Source: Prevotella dentasini JCM 15908 (GTDB lineage: Bacteria > Bacteroidota > Bacteroidia > Bacteroidales > Bacteroidaceae). From it: 64,000 nt of DNA. The notes below the pieces were generated by a model that did not search any database, had not been told where the DNA came from, and saw nothing but the letters and a program-made list of their open reading frames with translations. A program made the translations under genes and the position numbers. Shown here in pieces: positions 9,702-20,404 of this stretch; the stretch's first letter is position 1, and the number at the start of each line of letters is the position of its first letter. The stretch is taken from the NCBI RefSeq assembly GCF_000614065.1, contig NZ_BAKG01000001.1:124001-188000 (forward strand). The letters run 5' to 3'.

Positions 9702-11416
9702 TTATGCCTCCTGCTGCCTGATGCCCATTCGTGCCTCAACCACGTTGACCACATAGTCGCCGAGTTTTTCGCACTCCTGAATGATGTCCATGTACATCGT
9801 ACCGATAGCGTAGGTGTACTTATGGTCGTTTACATCGCTGATGTTCTGGCTGCGCAGCTGATTGCGGTAGTTGTTTATCTCGTTCTCAATGTTGAACGAA
9901 CGGTTGATGTTGTTGTCCTGCTTGTGGCCTACGAGGATGCAGTTCATCTGCGTGAGGCGTCGTCGGTCAGCTCAAACATCTGGTGAATGTGGTTCAGCTG
10001 GTCTTCCGTGAACTCCTCCTTGCCCTTTATGCGGCGGCTTTCCGTCCGTGCAATGTTGTAGCAGGCGTCTCCGATGCTCTCCAGTTCGGATATTTCACGG
10101 AGCATGGCACGCACCTTGTCCTTGGTTTCGTCGCTCAGATGGGCGTTGCTCACCTCGTCGAGGTATTTCGCTATCTCAATTTCCATGTTGTCGGAGATGC
10201 CCTCATATTTTTCTATACGGGTATAGAGCTTCACGAAGGCCGACTCCTCCTTGGTGGTAAGCAGTTCGCGCACCATGCTGAACATGCGCTGAAGGCGGTC
10301 GGCAAAGGCCTGAATCTCCTTGCTGGCTTCGAGTACGGACAGCTCGGGGGTCTTCATGATGCCGGCCTGAATGAAGCGCAGGCGGAAGTCTTCCTCCTCC
10401 TCGCGCTTCCGCGGCTTGATAATCGAGCAGACCAGACGCTCCAGCAGGGGGATGAACCAGATGAGCAGGAAGGTGTTGACGATATTGAAGGATGTATGGA
10501 AGGCCGCCAGTACGATGGGGAGCTTGAGGGCAAGCTGCTGCTGGGTGAGGTTGTGCTGTTGCGGATCATAGCCGACGAAGCTGCAAACCGTGTCTACGAA
10601 AGGATAGAACAGGCAGAGTACCCAGACCACGCCGATGACATTGAACATCAGGTGGGCAAGGGCAGCACGCCGGGCCTGCGTGTTGGCAGCGAGCGCGGCG
10701 AGGTTGGCGGTGATGGTCGTACCTATATTCTCGCCCATGACCAGCGCGATGCCGAGGTAGATGGGCAGTACGCCCGTGGAGCACATGAGGATGGTGATGG
10801 CCATGACGGCTGCCGACGACTGCACGATGCACGTGATGGCGGTACCGATGGCAAGGAATACGAGTATGGTGAGGTAGCTGTTGACGTCGAACGAACGGAA
10901 GAAGTCTATGATGGCAGGGTTGTGTTCCAGTTGCAAATCGCCTCCGGCAGCACTGAGGAGTACAAGGCTTAGGAACATGAACGAAAGTCCGAAGAGGAAG
11001 TCGCCGACGTAGCGGAGCTTCCGCGTATAGATAAGGATGATGCCCACGAGGAAGGCAGGGAACACGAAGCTCGTCAGGTCGACCGAATAGCCGAGGGACA
11101 TAATCCACGCGGTGAGGGTCGTTCCGATGTTGGCACCCATGATGACGGAAATGGCCTGTGCCAACGTGATGAGTCCGGCATTGACGAAGGAAACCGTCAT
11201 TACGGTGGTTGCCGAAGACGACTGTACGGCGCAGGTGATGAACGTACCCGTAAGCATGCCGGTGAAGCGGTTGGTTGTCATGGCCCCGAGGATGTGGCGC
11301 AACTGCGATCCTGCCATTTTTTGCAGGGCTTCGCTCATCACTTTCATGCCGTAGATAAGCAGGGCGAGAGACCCTACTATCTTAAAGGCAATTGCTAAAT
11401 AAGCACTTGTACTCAT
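9702..11416 (-). pseudogene. Na/Pi cotransporter family protein with C-terminal PhoU-like domain (frameshifted near the end)
   Basis: The membrane part carries the two family repeats (CAVQSSSATTVMTVSF and CIVQSSAAVMAITI) and GANIGTT / GENIGTT motifs of sodium-dependent phosphate transporters. It is followed by a helical PhoU-like cytoplasmic domain. The start MSTSAYLAIAF at 11416 is preferred; an in-frame ATG lies 11 codons upstream. The frame is lost at about 9963, where CCC reads as CC. The last 80 residues (QMNCILVGHKQDNNINRSF to the end) follow in the next frame to 9702. Likely takes up phosphate or related anions across the inner membrane. Confidence 0.85.
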
Positions 11417-11442
11417 AATAATAATATTGTAATGCGATATAT

Positions 11443-11473
11443 TTTGCATTCCGGGTGGATTTTGCTACCTTTA
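11443..11473 (+). promoter_or_regulatory. Promoter of the nucleoside kinase gene
   Basis: TTTG (11443-11446), 19 bp, then TACCTTTA (11466-11473), one base from TAnnTTTG, 30 bp before the start at 11503. It lies in the divergent gap with the cotransporter gene. Confidence 0.55.
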
Positions 11474-11502
11474 CACCCAGATAACACTTAAAGTTAGTTG
11501 GT

Positions 11503-13172
11503 ATGAAACAAGTATTGCAAATCCGTTGCAAAAATAACAAAAAAACTCTGAAAGTCCCAATCGGCAGTACACTTTTTGAGATTTTCAATGCAAATAACCT
11601 ACAAATGGAGTATGGACCCGTCAGTGCAAAGGTCAATAATAAGGTGGAAGGCCTGCACTATCGGGTCTACCACAACAAGGACGTCGAGTTTCTCGACCTG
11701 CGCACACCGTCGGGTATACGCACCTACACGCGGTCGCTGTTCTTTGTTCTCTGCAAGGCCGTACACGACCTCTATCCCGGCAGTCAGGTCGTCATAGATA
11801 TTCCCGTCTCCAACGGCTACTATTGCAACCTTCAGCTCGGGCGGCCCGAAAGGGGCGTAAGTGCCGGAGACGTGGCTGCCATCCGCAGGAGGATGCAGGA
11901 AATAATAGATGCCCATCTTCCCATACAGCGATACGAGACGACCACCGAAGATGCGGTCAGGATGTTTGCCGGGCTGGGCGACAAGGCCAAGACAAAGCTC
12001 CTGCGCAGCAGCAGTACGCTCTACACCACCTATTATGTAATAGACGACTACAAGGACTACTACTATGGCTCGATGCTGACGAACACTTCGCAGATTCGTC
12101 TTTTCGGACTGGAACCCTACTACGACGGTGTCCTGCTGCGTATTCCGTCGTTGCAGGACCCTTCCCGTCTGGGGGAGGTGATACGGCAGGACAAGATGTT
12201 CGAGGTGTTTAAGGAGCATCACCGCTGGCAGAGCATCCTCGGGGTTACGACCGTGGGCGACTTCAACGAGGCGGTGGGGAAGGGACTGGCCACCGACCTT
12301 ATCAACGTCAGTGAGGCTTTGCAGGAGAAGAAGATTTCGAGAATAGCGGATGCGGTTGCAGAGCGCAAGGAGGTGAAGGCGGTGCTGATAGCCGGTCCGT
12401 CGTCAAGCGGAAAGACGACGTTCTGCAAGCGTCTCTCGGTGCAGCTCCTTGCAAGCGGAATCCGCCCGGTGCAGGTGTCGCTCGACGACTATTTCGTCAA
12501 CCGTTTGGACACACCGAAGGACGAGAATGGCGAACTCGACTACGAGAGCATCCACGCCCTGAACATACCCCTGATAAACGAACAGTTCAGTGCGCTGTTC
12601 CGGGGAGAGGAGGTGGAACTTCCGAAATATAACTTCCAGACGGGCAAGAGCGAGAAGAGCGGCAAGCTGCTGAGGCTCGGTGAGAACGACATTCTGGTAG
12701 TAGAGGGTATCCACGCCCTCAATCCGATGTTGACGGAGCAGATACCGATGCGCTCAAGTTCAAGGTCTATGCCTCTGCGCTGACTACTATCCTGTTGGAC
12801 GACCACAACTATATTCCCACGACCGACAACCGCCTGCTGCGCCGCATCGTCCGCGACTACAAGTATAGGGGCAGTTCTGCGCAGGAGACCATCCGCCGGT
12901 GGCCTTCGGTACGTGCCGGGGAGAACAAGTGGATATTCCCCTATCAGGAGAACGCCGACGTGATGTTCAACACCGCCATGCTCTTTGAACTGGCAGTAAT
13001 CAAGCCACAGGCCGAGGAGATACTGGAGCAGGTGCCGGAGAATTGTGATGAATATGCTGAGGCATACAGGCTGAGGAAGTTCCTGAAATACTTCTCTTCG
13101 CTGCCTTTTCGGAATCTTCCCCCGACGTCGCTGCTGAGAGAGTTCTTGGGCGGCTCGTCGTTCAAGTATTGA
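11503..13172 (+). pseudogene. Nucleoside (uridine) kinase with N-terminal TGS/SAD-like domains (frameshifted)
   Basis: The first 220 residues resemble the TGS and second additional domains of threonyl-tRNA synthetase (IGSTLFEIFNANN; later YYYGSMLTNTSQI). The C-terminal half is a uridine kinase/phosphoribulokinase fold with a Walker A motif (AGPSSSGKTTF), SLDDYFVNR and VVEGIHALNP. This fusion is widespread in Bacteroidetes and annotated as nucleoside kinase. The frame breaks near 12752. The next frame continues DALKFKVYASALTTILLDD to the stop at 13172, giving about 556 residues. One missing base explains it. Confidence 0.85.
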
Positions 13173-13209
13173 GACGGGGGAAGCCCTGCCTGTGAAAAAA
13201 TAATGGGAA

Positions 13210-13270
13210 ACTGCCCCCGAAGCCTGTTGTGTGGTTGCATTTAGCCGAAAAACAGGGTTTCGGGGGCAGT
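13210..13270. terminator. Bidirectional terminator between convergent genes
   Basis: ACTGCCCCCGAAGCCTGTT and AACAGGGTTTCGGGGGCAGT form a long near-perfect stem with a loop of about 22 bases, between the ends of the kinase and the glycosyltransferase genes. Confidence 0.6.
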
Positions 13271-13301
13271 CTTGTCTGTCCGTGAAGGCTGTGTCTTGTC
13301 T

Positions 13302-14359
13302 TTACGGCCGGGAGCTTGCAGGCGAAAGCACCTTCTCTACAATGTCTTCGGGGCGGATGGAGTTGATGCAGGCAAGGTCGCCGCGATGGCAGGGCTTGTT
13401 GCCGAAGACCGAACAGGGGCGGCAGGAAAGTCCGTTGTCTTGTACGGCATCGTCGGGAGACTGCTGCCACCCCATGAAACCGCAATAGGGATGGGTCGCC
13501 CCCCATACGCTGACGACGCGTGTGCCCGTCAGCGAGGCAAGGTGCATGTTGGCACTGTCCATCGAAACCATCACGTCGAGATGGCTTATCAGCGTCAGTT
13601 CTTCTTTCAGGCCGTTCAGGGTTGAGGCTGCGAGATGCACTGGCTGTGTTTCTCTGCCCATCTGCCGAGTATGTCTTTCTCTTTCTTGCCGCCTCCAAAC
13701 AGGAATATGCGGCACGTGGGGGCGCGCTGGACAAGCAGGTCTATCACTCGCTCCATCTTCTCCTGTGGGTACATCTTGCCTTGGTGGGCGGCAAAGGGTG
13801 CGATTCCTATCCATTGGCAGCCGGACGGTTTTGTGCCGACGACGGGGGACAGCGTTGACAGGTCGCCGCCCTCTTTGGGAAAAATGCTCTGGAAGGAAAG
13901 TCGGACAGGATACCCCAGCTCCTTCAGTACGTCCTGATAGTTGCTGAAGGAGGTCGGCTGCTGTACGAAGACCTTGTTTCTGCGCCTGCACAATAGTCGT
14001 TTCCCCTCCTTGTGCTTATCTATATGTGCTGTCTTGATTCTGTCAAGATGGAATCTTTGGCGGAGAAACTTCGTCCGCAGTACGTTGTGGAAGTCGGCTA
14101 CGGCTGTCGGGTGCTTGGCAATCAGGCGGCGGTAAAGCCGGTTCAGTCCCTTGATACCCTTGTATTCGCCCTTCAGGTCGGCCTCCATGAAGTCGACGTT
14201 TGGTGCAATGGACTCGAAGAAAGCGCGCGCGAAGGGACGCGAGAGGACGCTGATTCGCAAGTCGGGATACTGCTTGGCGAGCGAGTAGACGACTGGCAGG
14301 GTCATGGCAACGTCGCCCATGGCCGAAAAGCGGATGATGATGATATGTTCAGCGTGCAT
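13302..14359 (-). pseudogene. Glycosyltransferase family 9 (heptosyltransferase-like), frameshifted
   Basis: The start MHAEHIIIIRFSAMGDVAMT at 14359 shows the typical GT9 N-terminus (R-x-S-x-x-GD); a longer in-frame reading to 14485 looks artificial (proline-rich). The C-terminal part has HLDVMVSMDSANMHLA and GTRVVSVWGATHP, the donor-binding end of the fold. The two parts are in different frames meeting near 13635; one missing base joins them into about 352 residues. It probably adds a sugar to lipopolysaccharide core at the inner membrane. It lies downstream of the DUF4254 gene, a pairing familiar in Bacteroidetes. Confidence 0.8.
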
Positions 14360-14521
14360 AACAGGAGGATGGGGTGATGGTGGAAGAATGACGGACGGGC
14401 TTGCAGGAGGGACGTCATGCCTTAATAGAAATGGTGGAAGCAAAGGGAATGGGTGTTGAAGAAAGCCACGGCTTTTCGTCAACACCCATCACGCAACGTG
14501 CCTTCTTCCGGAGCCGGCATC

Positions 14522-15124
14522 TTATTTCTTATACAATACGGGATTGGTAGAAGGGTCGTTGTACATCTTCATCTGCCGGTAGACCTTCATATACTTGCGT
14601 CCGGCCTTGATGTCGTCGAGCAACTGGTCGATGGCGGTGCCGAGGTCAGCCTGCTGTTCGAGCAGGATGTTGAGCTTGGAACGGCATTTCTCCGTATGCT
14701 CCGGGGCTGCATCGGTACGCTCGGCCTGCTCCTTCATGTGGTAAATCTTCAGTGCGAGGATGGAGAGACGGTCTACCGCCCATGCCGGACTCTCGGTATT
14801 GATGGTGGCGTCGGGCATCGGTGCGATGTCGGAATAGAGCTGACGGAAATAGGAGTCAATCTGCTCCACGAGGTCGGTACGGTCTTGGTTCGACCTGTCT
14901 ATGCGGCGTTTAAGGCTCATTCCGTCCTCCGGTTTGATGTGAGGGTCGCGGATTAAATCCTCGAAATGCCACTGGACGGTATCTATCCAACACTTCAGGT
15001 ACAGACGATTCTCTATGGAATCCCTGTCGTAAGGATTGTTGATGGGTGTGTCTACATTGTCCGTGATATGGTAATCGCGGATGGCCTGTGCGAAAATCTC
15101 GTTGCAATGATCAGTAAATGACAT
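14522..15124 (-). CDS. DUF4254 domain protein
   Basis: A 200-residue soluble, largely helical protein starting MSFTDHCNEIFAQAI at 15124; the longer in-frame reading to 15190 has a low-complexity extension. The pattern NNPYDRDSIENRLYLKCWID and AWAVDRLSILALKIYHMKEQ fits DUF4254, a Bacteroidetes family without known function. Its place directly upstream of a GT9 gene (163 bp) suggests a link to envelope polysaccharide synthesis. Intact. Confidence 0.8.
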   Translation of the reverse strand: MSFTDHCNEIFAQAIRDYHITDNVDTPINNPYDRDSIENRLYLKCWIDTVQWHFEDLIRDPHIKPEDGMSLKRRIDRSNQDRTDLVEQIDSYFRQLYSDIAPMPDATINTESPAWAVDRLSILALKIYHMKEQAERTDAAPEHTEKCRSKLNILLEQQADLGTAIDQLLDDIKAGRKYMKVYRQMKMYNDPSTNPVLYKK

Positions 15125-15381
15125 TTCTATTAGATTTGAATTGATTGTGCAAATATAAGTGAAAATATGCGATTGACAAAATAAAAACACGTCTTTTTCG
15201 TGCCGTTGTGCTTATTCCGATAGGCGGGTGTGCCGTTCCTGTTGTGCCGGATATTGGAAGTAATGTTTGAATAAAGCTATATAATAACTTGATTTAACGC
15301 AAGATAAACGGTATTTTAGGCTAATTTGATGCACAATGTTGGGTTGTTTGTGCAGCAAAAGGTATATTTTTGAATGAAAAA

Positions 15382-15413
15382 TTTGCGTAGCTTGAAAAAT
15401 TATTGTTCCTTTG
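15382..15413 (+). promoter_or_regulatory. Promoter of acpP
   Basis: TTTG (15382-15385), 20 bp, then TTCCTTTG (15406-15413), 54 bp before the acpP start. The second position of the -7 box is T rather than A. Confidence 0.6.
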
Positions 15414-15467
15414 CAGCCGAATTTTAGAATAAGAAAGTAATCATCAAACATTTTAAAACTTACAATT

Positions 15468-15704
15468 ATGTCAGAAATTGAATCAAAGGTAAAGGCTATT
15501 ATCGTAGACAAGCTCGGTGTTGACGAAGCAGAGGTAAAGGCAGAAGCAAGCTTCACAAACGACCTTGGTGCAGACTCTCTCGACACGGTAGAGCTGATTA
15601 TGGAGTTCGAGAAGGAATTCGGTATTTCCATTCCTGATGACAAGGCTGAGAAGATTTCTACTGTAGGCGACGCTATCTCTTACATCGAAGAGAACGCTAA
15701 GTAA
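15468..15704 (+). CDS. acpP: Acyl carrier protein
   Basis: A 78-residue acidic helical protein. [12 protein letters not shown] holds the serine (residue 37) that receives 4'-phosphopantetheine. It carries growing acyl chains in type II fatty acid synthesis in the cytoplasm. fabF follows on the same strand after 349 bp, with a hairpin between them. Length and sequence are standard for the family. Confidence 0.97.
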   Translation: MSEIESKVKAIIVDKLGVDEAEVKAEASFTNDLGADSLDTVELIMEFEKEFGISIPDDKAEKISTVGDAISYIEENAK

Positions 15705-15725
15705 AGATTGCAGTAAAAGAGATAA

Positions 15726-15757
15726 AGGCGGAAAGATTCTTCCCGCCTATCTTTTTT
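15726..15757 (+). terminator. Intrinsic terminator or attenuator after acpP
   Basis: AGGCGG / CCCGCCT stem followed by ATCTTTTTTC. It would partly uncouple acpP from fabF. Confidence 0.6.
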
Positions 15758-16053
15758 CAGTCATTGACTTATCGGGCGCGTTCCGAAAAAATCATCACGT
15801 ACACGATAGGGAGGTACGAAAGCGTTCTTTGTGCCTTTTTGTTTTTATTCGGCACCTTATTCAATACAGAATAGCCATCGTTCCGGCATAGACGGATGTT
15901 TCTATGTCCGAGAACGGAAGCTTTTTCTTCTGCACCTTTCTATTCGTGTGGCATTGCCAGCCCAAGACATGGGGTGAGGAAGTATGTGCAGAGAAAAAGG
16001 CAAGGAAGCACAAAGGAAAATTCGGATTCGCCATAACAATATAACTTATATAA
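15758..16053. other. Gap between acpP and fabF
   Basis: About 300 bp with no gene I can support. An antisense reading at 15861-16262 overlaps the start of fabF and looks like chance. No clear promoter for fabF is visible. Confidence 0.4.
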
Positions 16054-17316
16054 ATGGAATTAAAAAGAGTAGTCGTAACAGGACTTGGTGCCGTTACACC
16101 GTTAGGCAACAGCCCGGAGGAAACTTGGCAGAATATGTTGGCTGGCAAGAGTGGTGCTGCACCTATTACAAAGTTCGATGCAACTCTGTTCAAGACCCAG
16201 TTTGCGTGTGAGGTAAAGGACTTGAACATCAACGAATACATTGACCGCAAGGAAGCCCGCAAACTTGACCACTATACCCAGTTGGCCATGATTAGTGCGA
16301 TGCAGGGCGTCAAAGACAGCGGCATTGACTTGGAGACGGCCGACAAGAACCGCATCGGTGTTATCTACGGTGTCGGTATCGGCGGCATCCGTACCTTTGA
16401 AGAGGAGGTTACCTACTATGGACAGAACAAGGAGAAAGGTCCTAAGTTCAACCCGTTCTTCATTCCGAAGATGATTGCCGACATCGCTTCGGGACAGATT
16501 AGCATACATTTCGGCTTCCACGGACCTAATTTCACTACCACGTCCGCCTGTGCTTCTTCAAGCAATGCGTTGGCGGCAGCCTTCAATCAAATTCGTCTTG
16601 GCAAGGCAGACATGATTGTCAGTGGTGGTGCGGAGAGTGCTATATGTGCTTGTGGGGTAGGCGGATTCAATGCCATGCACGCTCTTTCCACCCGCAACGA
16701 CGACCCTGAGCACGCTTCGCGTCCATTCTCGGCAAGCCGCGACGGCTTTGTCATGGGTGAGGGTGCCGGCTGCGTCGTTCTCGAAGAGTTGGAGCATGCC
16801 AAGGCCCGTGGTGCGAGAATCTATGCAGAGATGATTGGCGAGGGCGAGTCTGCCGATGCCTACCACATCACTGCTTCTCATCCGGATGGTCTCGGTGCAA
16901 AGCTCGTCATGCAGGCAGCTCTCGACGATGCCGGATTAAAGCCAGAGGACATTGACTATATCAACGTTCACGGTACTTCGACTCACGTTGGTGACATCTC
17001 TGAGGCCAAGGCCATCAAGGAGCTGTTCGGTGATGCTGCATACAAGCTGAATATTTCCTCTACCAAAAGTATGACGGGCCATCTTCTCGGTGCAGCCGGT
17101 GCGGTAGAGGCCATGGCTTGTATTCTCGCCGTGAAGAACGACATCGTACCTCCTACCATCAACCACGAGGAGGATGATAAGGACGAAGAACTTGATTACA
17201 ACATGAATTTTACGTTCAACAAGGCGCAGAAGCGCGAAGTGCGTGCTGCTCTCAGCAACACCTTCGGTTTCGGTGGCCACAATGCTTGCGTAGTATTCAA
17301 AAAGTATGCTGAATAA
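16054..17316 (+). CDS. fabF: 3-oxoacyl-[acyl-carrier-protein] synthase II
   Basis: A 420-residue condensing enzyme that elongates acyl-ACP with malonyl-ACP in the cytoplasm. The catalytic triad is visible: cysteine in TTSACASSSNAL, histidine in NVHGTSTHVGD and histidine in KSMTGHLLGAAG, with a glycine-rich end FGFGGHNACVVF. It starts MELKRVVVTGLGAVTPLG. It overlaps the following rnc gene by 11 bp, so the two are translationally coupled. Intact. Confidence 0.97.
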   Translation: MELKRVVVTGLGAVTPLGNSPEETWQNMLAGKSGAAPITKFDATLFKTQFACEVKDLNINEYIDRKEARKLDHYTQLAMISAMQGVKDSGIDLETADKNRIGVIYGVGIGGIRTFEEEVTYYGQNKEKGPKFNPFFIPKMIADIASGQISIHFGFHGPNFTTTSACASSSNALAAAFNQIRLGKADMIVSGGAESAICACGVGGFNAMHALSTRNDDPEHASRPFSASRDGFVMGEGAGCVVLEELEHAKARGARIYAEMIGEGESADAYHITASHPDGLGAKLVMQAALDDAGLKPEDIDYINVHGTSTHVGDISEAKAIKELFGDAAYKLNISSTKSMTGHLLGAAGAVEAMACILAVKNDIVPPTINHEEDDKDEELDYNMNFTFNKAQKREVRAALSNTFGFGGHNACVVFKKYAE

Positions 17317-18346
17317 TATTATAGATAGGATAAGGCTCCCTTTCCGCAAGGAAAAGGAGCTTTATTTGTCTTTATACCACATCATAGGAATCCTTCCACA
17401 CGACCTTAGTTACTATAAGACTGCGCTTCTTCACAAGAGTATTGCACGTCGTAACGAGAAGGGAAAGCCGGTCAACAATGAGCGTCTGGAGTTTCTCGGG
17501 GATGCCATTCTTGATGCTGTCGTCGGAGACATTGTCTTCGAACATTTTCCGGGAAAGCGCGAAGGTTTCCTGACCAATACACGGTCGAAGATTGTACAGC
17601 GTGATACTCTCAACCGGCTTGCAAAGGAAATGGGTATCTGCAATCTTGTTTTGTCCAGCGGACAAATTTCGTCGCACAACAGCTACTTGGGGGGCAATGC
17701 CTTCGAGGCACTGGTAGGAGCACTCTATCTTGACCACGGATATGATGCCTGCATGAAGTTCATGAAGCGGCAGATATTGGGTGGGCTTATCAATATAGAT
17801 AAGGTGGCTTACAAAGAAGTCAACTTCAAGTCGAAGCTCATCGAATGGAGTCAGAAGAACAAGGTGAAGATGGAGTTCAAACTTCTGAACTTCGAGAAAG
17901 ACAAGGACAACAATCCTGTCTTTCTGTTCCGTGTTGTCATGGAGGGCGTGGAATGTGGAGAAGGCAAGGGATATTCCAAAAAGGAAAGTCAGCAGTTGGC
18001 TGCCAAGCAGACGTTGCAGCGGCTGCGCCGCGAACCGCAGTTCATAAACGAGGTGTTTACCGCTAAGGCCAACCGTACAAAGATGGAGGAAGAGCCTGTG
18101 GTAGATGTTCCGGCAATGCCGCAGGGTACCGATTTCATGGCAGGTTGCAAGAGTCAGGAGGAAAAGCGCAGGAATCCTTTTCACGAAGAGGTGTATGCCG
18201 ATAACCCTGTCTCGAAGCTGGGAAGAAGTAAGTCGGATGGGCAGGACCAAGCAGATGAATCTGTTTCTTCCGGCATCTCTTACGAGCGAGATGCTGACCG
18301 TGAGGCTGCCATTGCCGCAGCAGAGGCAAAAGCCTTTGGAGAATAG
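17306..18346 (+). CDS. rnc: Ribonuclease III with a C-terminal extension
   Basis: A 346-residue double-strand-specific endoribonuclease that processes rRNA and other structured RNAs. The nuclease signature NERLEFLGDAILDAVVGD is near residue 55; a double-strand RNA-binding domain follows (KSKLIEWSQKNK ... KKESQQLAAKQTLQRL) to about residue 245. The last 100 residues are a low-complexity charged extension absent from typical 220-250-residue RNase III, and its role is unknown. It overlaps fabF by 11 bp, as expected for the fab-rnc operon. Confidence 0.93.
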   Translation: MLNNIIDRIRLPFRKEKELYLSLYHIIGILPHDLSYYKTALLHKSIARRNEKGKPVNNERLEFLGDAILDAVVGDIVFEHFPGKREGFLTNTRSKIVQRDTLNRLAKEMGICNLVLSSGQISSHNSYLGGNAFEALVGALYLDHGYDACMKFMKRQILGGLINIDKVAYKEVNFKSKLIEWSQKNKVKMEFKLLNFEKDKDNNPVFLFRVVMEGVECGEGKGYSKKESQQLAAKQTLQRLRREPQFINEVFTAKANRTKMEEEPVVDVPAMPQGTDFMAGCKSQEEKRRNPFHEEVYADNPVSKLGRSKSDGQDQADESVSSGISYERDADREAAIAAAEAKAFGE

Positions 18347-18358
18347 CAGTTTTTGTTT

Positions 18359-18421
18359 ATGATATCAGAGTACTGGCAAGCCGTACCTCATGTGTTGGTA
18401 GGGCTTGTCAGTTGATATGAT
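18359..18421. repeat. Long inverted repeat after rnc
   Basis: ATGATATCA...ACTGGCAAGCC pairs with GGCTTGTCAGT...TGATATGAT, allowing G-U pairs, giving a hairpin of about 63 bases. It has no U-run, so it is an mRNA-end structure rather than a classic terminator. From here to 18586 nothing else is seen. Confidence 0.5.
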
Positions 18422-18585
18422 TTAGTGAAAGTACGCAAGCCTCTTTATTAAAATCCTTGTATTCATGTGTGAAATATAGGTAATAGCTTCGTTTGGGCCT
18501 TTAGGAAATAACCAATAAAGTACTTCCCTGCTGCTTGTAGTATAAGGAAAATTCTTAGCATAATAGAGTTATAAATCGTCTAATC

Positions 18586-18619
18586 ATAAAAAAATACGAC
18601 ACGGGAAATGTGTCGTATT
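18586..18619 (-). terminator. Terminator of tRNA-Arg
   Basis: The perfect 10-bp stem AATACGACAC / GTGTCGTATT is followed on the minus strand by a T-run, 4 bp beyond the tRNA 3' end. Confidence 0.8.
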
Positions 18620-18622
18620 CAG

Positions 18623-18697
18623 TGATTCCGTTGGGGTTCGAACCCAAGACCCACAGCTTAGAAGGCTGTTGCTCTAATCCAACTGAGCTACGGAACC
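18623..18697 (-). tRNA. tRNA-Arg (anticodon TCT)
   Basis: The minus strand folds as a cloverleaf: acceptor GGTTCCG / CGGAATC, D-arm TAGCTCAGTTGGATTAGAGCA, anticodon stem-loop ACAGCCTTCTAAGCTGT with TCT, and T-arm GGGTTCGAACCC. The 3' CCA is not encoded. It has its own promoter and terminator. Confidence 0.95.
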
Positions 18698-18709
18698 ATT
18701 AATCGGGTG

Positions 18710-18741
18710 CAAAGATAGTGATTTTATTCTGTTCTACCAAA
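18710..18741 (-). promoter_or_regulatory. Promoter of tRNA-Arg
   Basis: On the minus strand TTTG (18738-18741), 20 bp, then TATCTTTG (18710-18717), 12 bp before the tRNA 5' end. Confidence 0.75.
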
Positions 18742-19092
18742 TAAGAGAGAGATTTATTGGTGGTGGTATTGGAACGCATAAATACCGTTCATTCTATTCC
18801 ATCCGCAGATTCTTCCGTAATAATTTCTCTTTTTATTCTCTCTTGAAGGAAAACTTTTGCAAGGTTTTATTTGGAAACAATATAGTAAAAAGTACGATTG
18901 GGGAAATTCTCTGTTTAACGTGGATGAGCCTGTTTCGTTATCTCTCTGATATTTCTGTCTTGGGTAGTTTGTCAGATATTATATCAAAACATTCATCTTC
19001 AGTGTAAATAAAAAAGTGAATTTTGTTCTTAATTTCAGAATAAATACTTTTATCAAGAGAGTTTAGATTTCTTTCTAATAATGAAATTAACT

Positions 19093-20404
19093 CATTGCCG
19101 TCCACTAAAAATCGCTAAGCGTTCTTTGAAATAATTGAAATATAGTTAGTTACAGAGATTTTCAAGGTGCGACGATTTGATTTTGTATCTTTGCAGTCCA
19201 AACAGATGACTGCATATGAACAAGCCCAAATTCGTTTTCTCCCAATTGGTCGCTTTTATGGATTCAGACAAGTTCCGTCACATCGTTGACAAGTATGGCG
19301 GTAACCGCTATGTGAAACTTCACATGTTGGAACCAACTCCTTACACTGATGTTTGGTCAGTTGAGCAATCGTGAGAGCATGCGAGACTTGATTGTCGCCA
19401 TAGAAGCACATCACCAGAAGTGCTATCATCTCGGACTTGGCAAGCATGTGACCAGAAGTAATCTGGCTAAAGCCAATACAAATCGTGACTATCGCATCTT
19501 CGAGGAGTATGCCTACTACCTTGTGAGTAAGGCCAGGCGCAAACGGGCTGCTAATATCTTCAAACTTGCCGGTAATGTCTATGCTTTCGATTCCACGACC
19601 ATCTCGCTGTGCCTGAATGTGTTTTGGTGGGCCAAGTTCCGCAAGCATAAGGGCGGTATCAAGATACATACCCTATATGACCTGGAGACTCAGATTCCTG
19701 CCTTCTTTCATATCACCACAGCATCAGTGCATGACTCCAAGGCGATGAGGGAAATCCCCATTGAGACAGGTGCTTACTACATTTTTGACCGTGGCTACAA
19801 CAACTTCAAGGAGCTCTATCGCATACATCGTGCAGAGTCGTTCTTCGTTGTCAGGGCTAAGACCAATTTGCAGTACAAGTGCATCAAGTGGAGACGCAGG
19901 CTGCCCAGGGTAATAATGACAGATGCTGAGATAGAGCTGACCATCTATGGCAGTCAGAAAGGCTATCCAGAACATCTTAGGCTTGTACGATTCTTCGATG
20001 AGGAGCAAGGCCGTGAGTTCATGTTCCTGACTAATGCAATGGAACTGACCGCACTGCAAGTTTCCGACCTCTACAAGAATCGTTGGCAGATAGAACTTTT
20101 CTTCAAGTGGCTCAAGCAGCACCTCAAAATCAAGAAATTTTGGGGAATAACTGAGAATGCTGTCAGAATACATATTTACTTTGCCATCTGCGCTACTGCC
20201 TCGTTGCCATTGTGCAATATGATATGCGATTGGATAGAAGCACTTATGAGATGCTGCAAATCCTCAGCATGTCACTTACAGACACAACAAATCTCAGAGA
20301 TCTCTTCGACAAAACTATATTCAAAAATGACAAAGACCGAAGCGGTTCAGGTGAACCTAATTTATTTAATTTTTAAACTCGTCCATTTTTAGTAGACACT
20401 AGTG
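19093..20404 (+). mobile_element. IS4-family insertion sequence
   Basis: The terminal region GTCCACTAAAAAT (19100-19112) is matched by ATTTTTAGTAGAC (20385-20397) in inverse orientation. AAATTAA occurs directly outside both ends (19084-19090 and 20405-20411) and is a likely target duplication. Exact outer ends are uncertain by several bases. It carries one DDE transposase gene. Confidence 0.7.
19216..20376 (+). pseudogene. IS4-family transposase (two frameshifts)
   Basis: Starts MNKPKFVFSQLVAFMDSDKF, a DUF4372-type N-terminal domain. The frame is lost near 19325 (expected CWNQLLTLMFGQLS). The central part has the DDE features YAFDSTTISLCL, YYIFDRGYNNFKELY and RWQIELFFKWLKQHLKIKKFWG (the Y-1-E signature). 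A second loss near 20195 hides the C-terminus, which reads YCLVAIVQYDMRLDRSTYEM in the other frame to a stop at 20376. With both single bases restored it would be a normal 387-residue transposase. As read, it is inactive. Confidence 0.8.

Noticed and set aside
9657-9986. Rightward frame of 109 residues at the end of the cotransporter gene
   Set aside because: It is the complement of the PhoU-like C-terminus, which makes sense in the leftward direction once one base is restored.
15861-16262. Leftward frame of 133 residues before and across the fabF start
   Set aside because: It overlaps the conserved fabF N-terminus and has no family features; most likely the antisense shadow of coding sequence.
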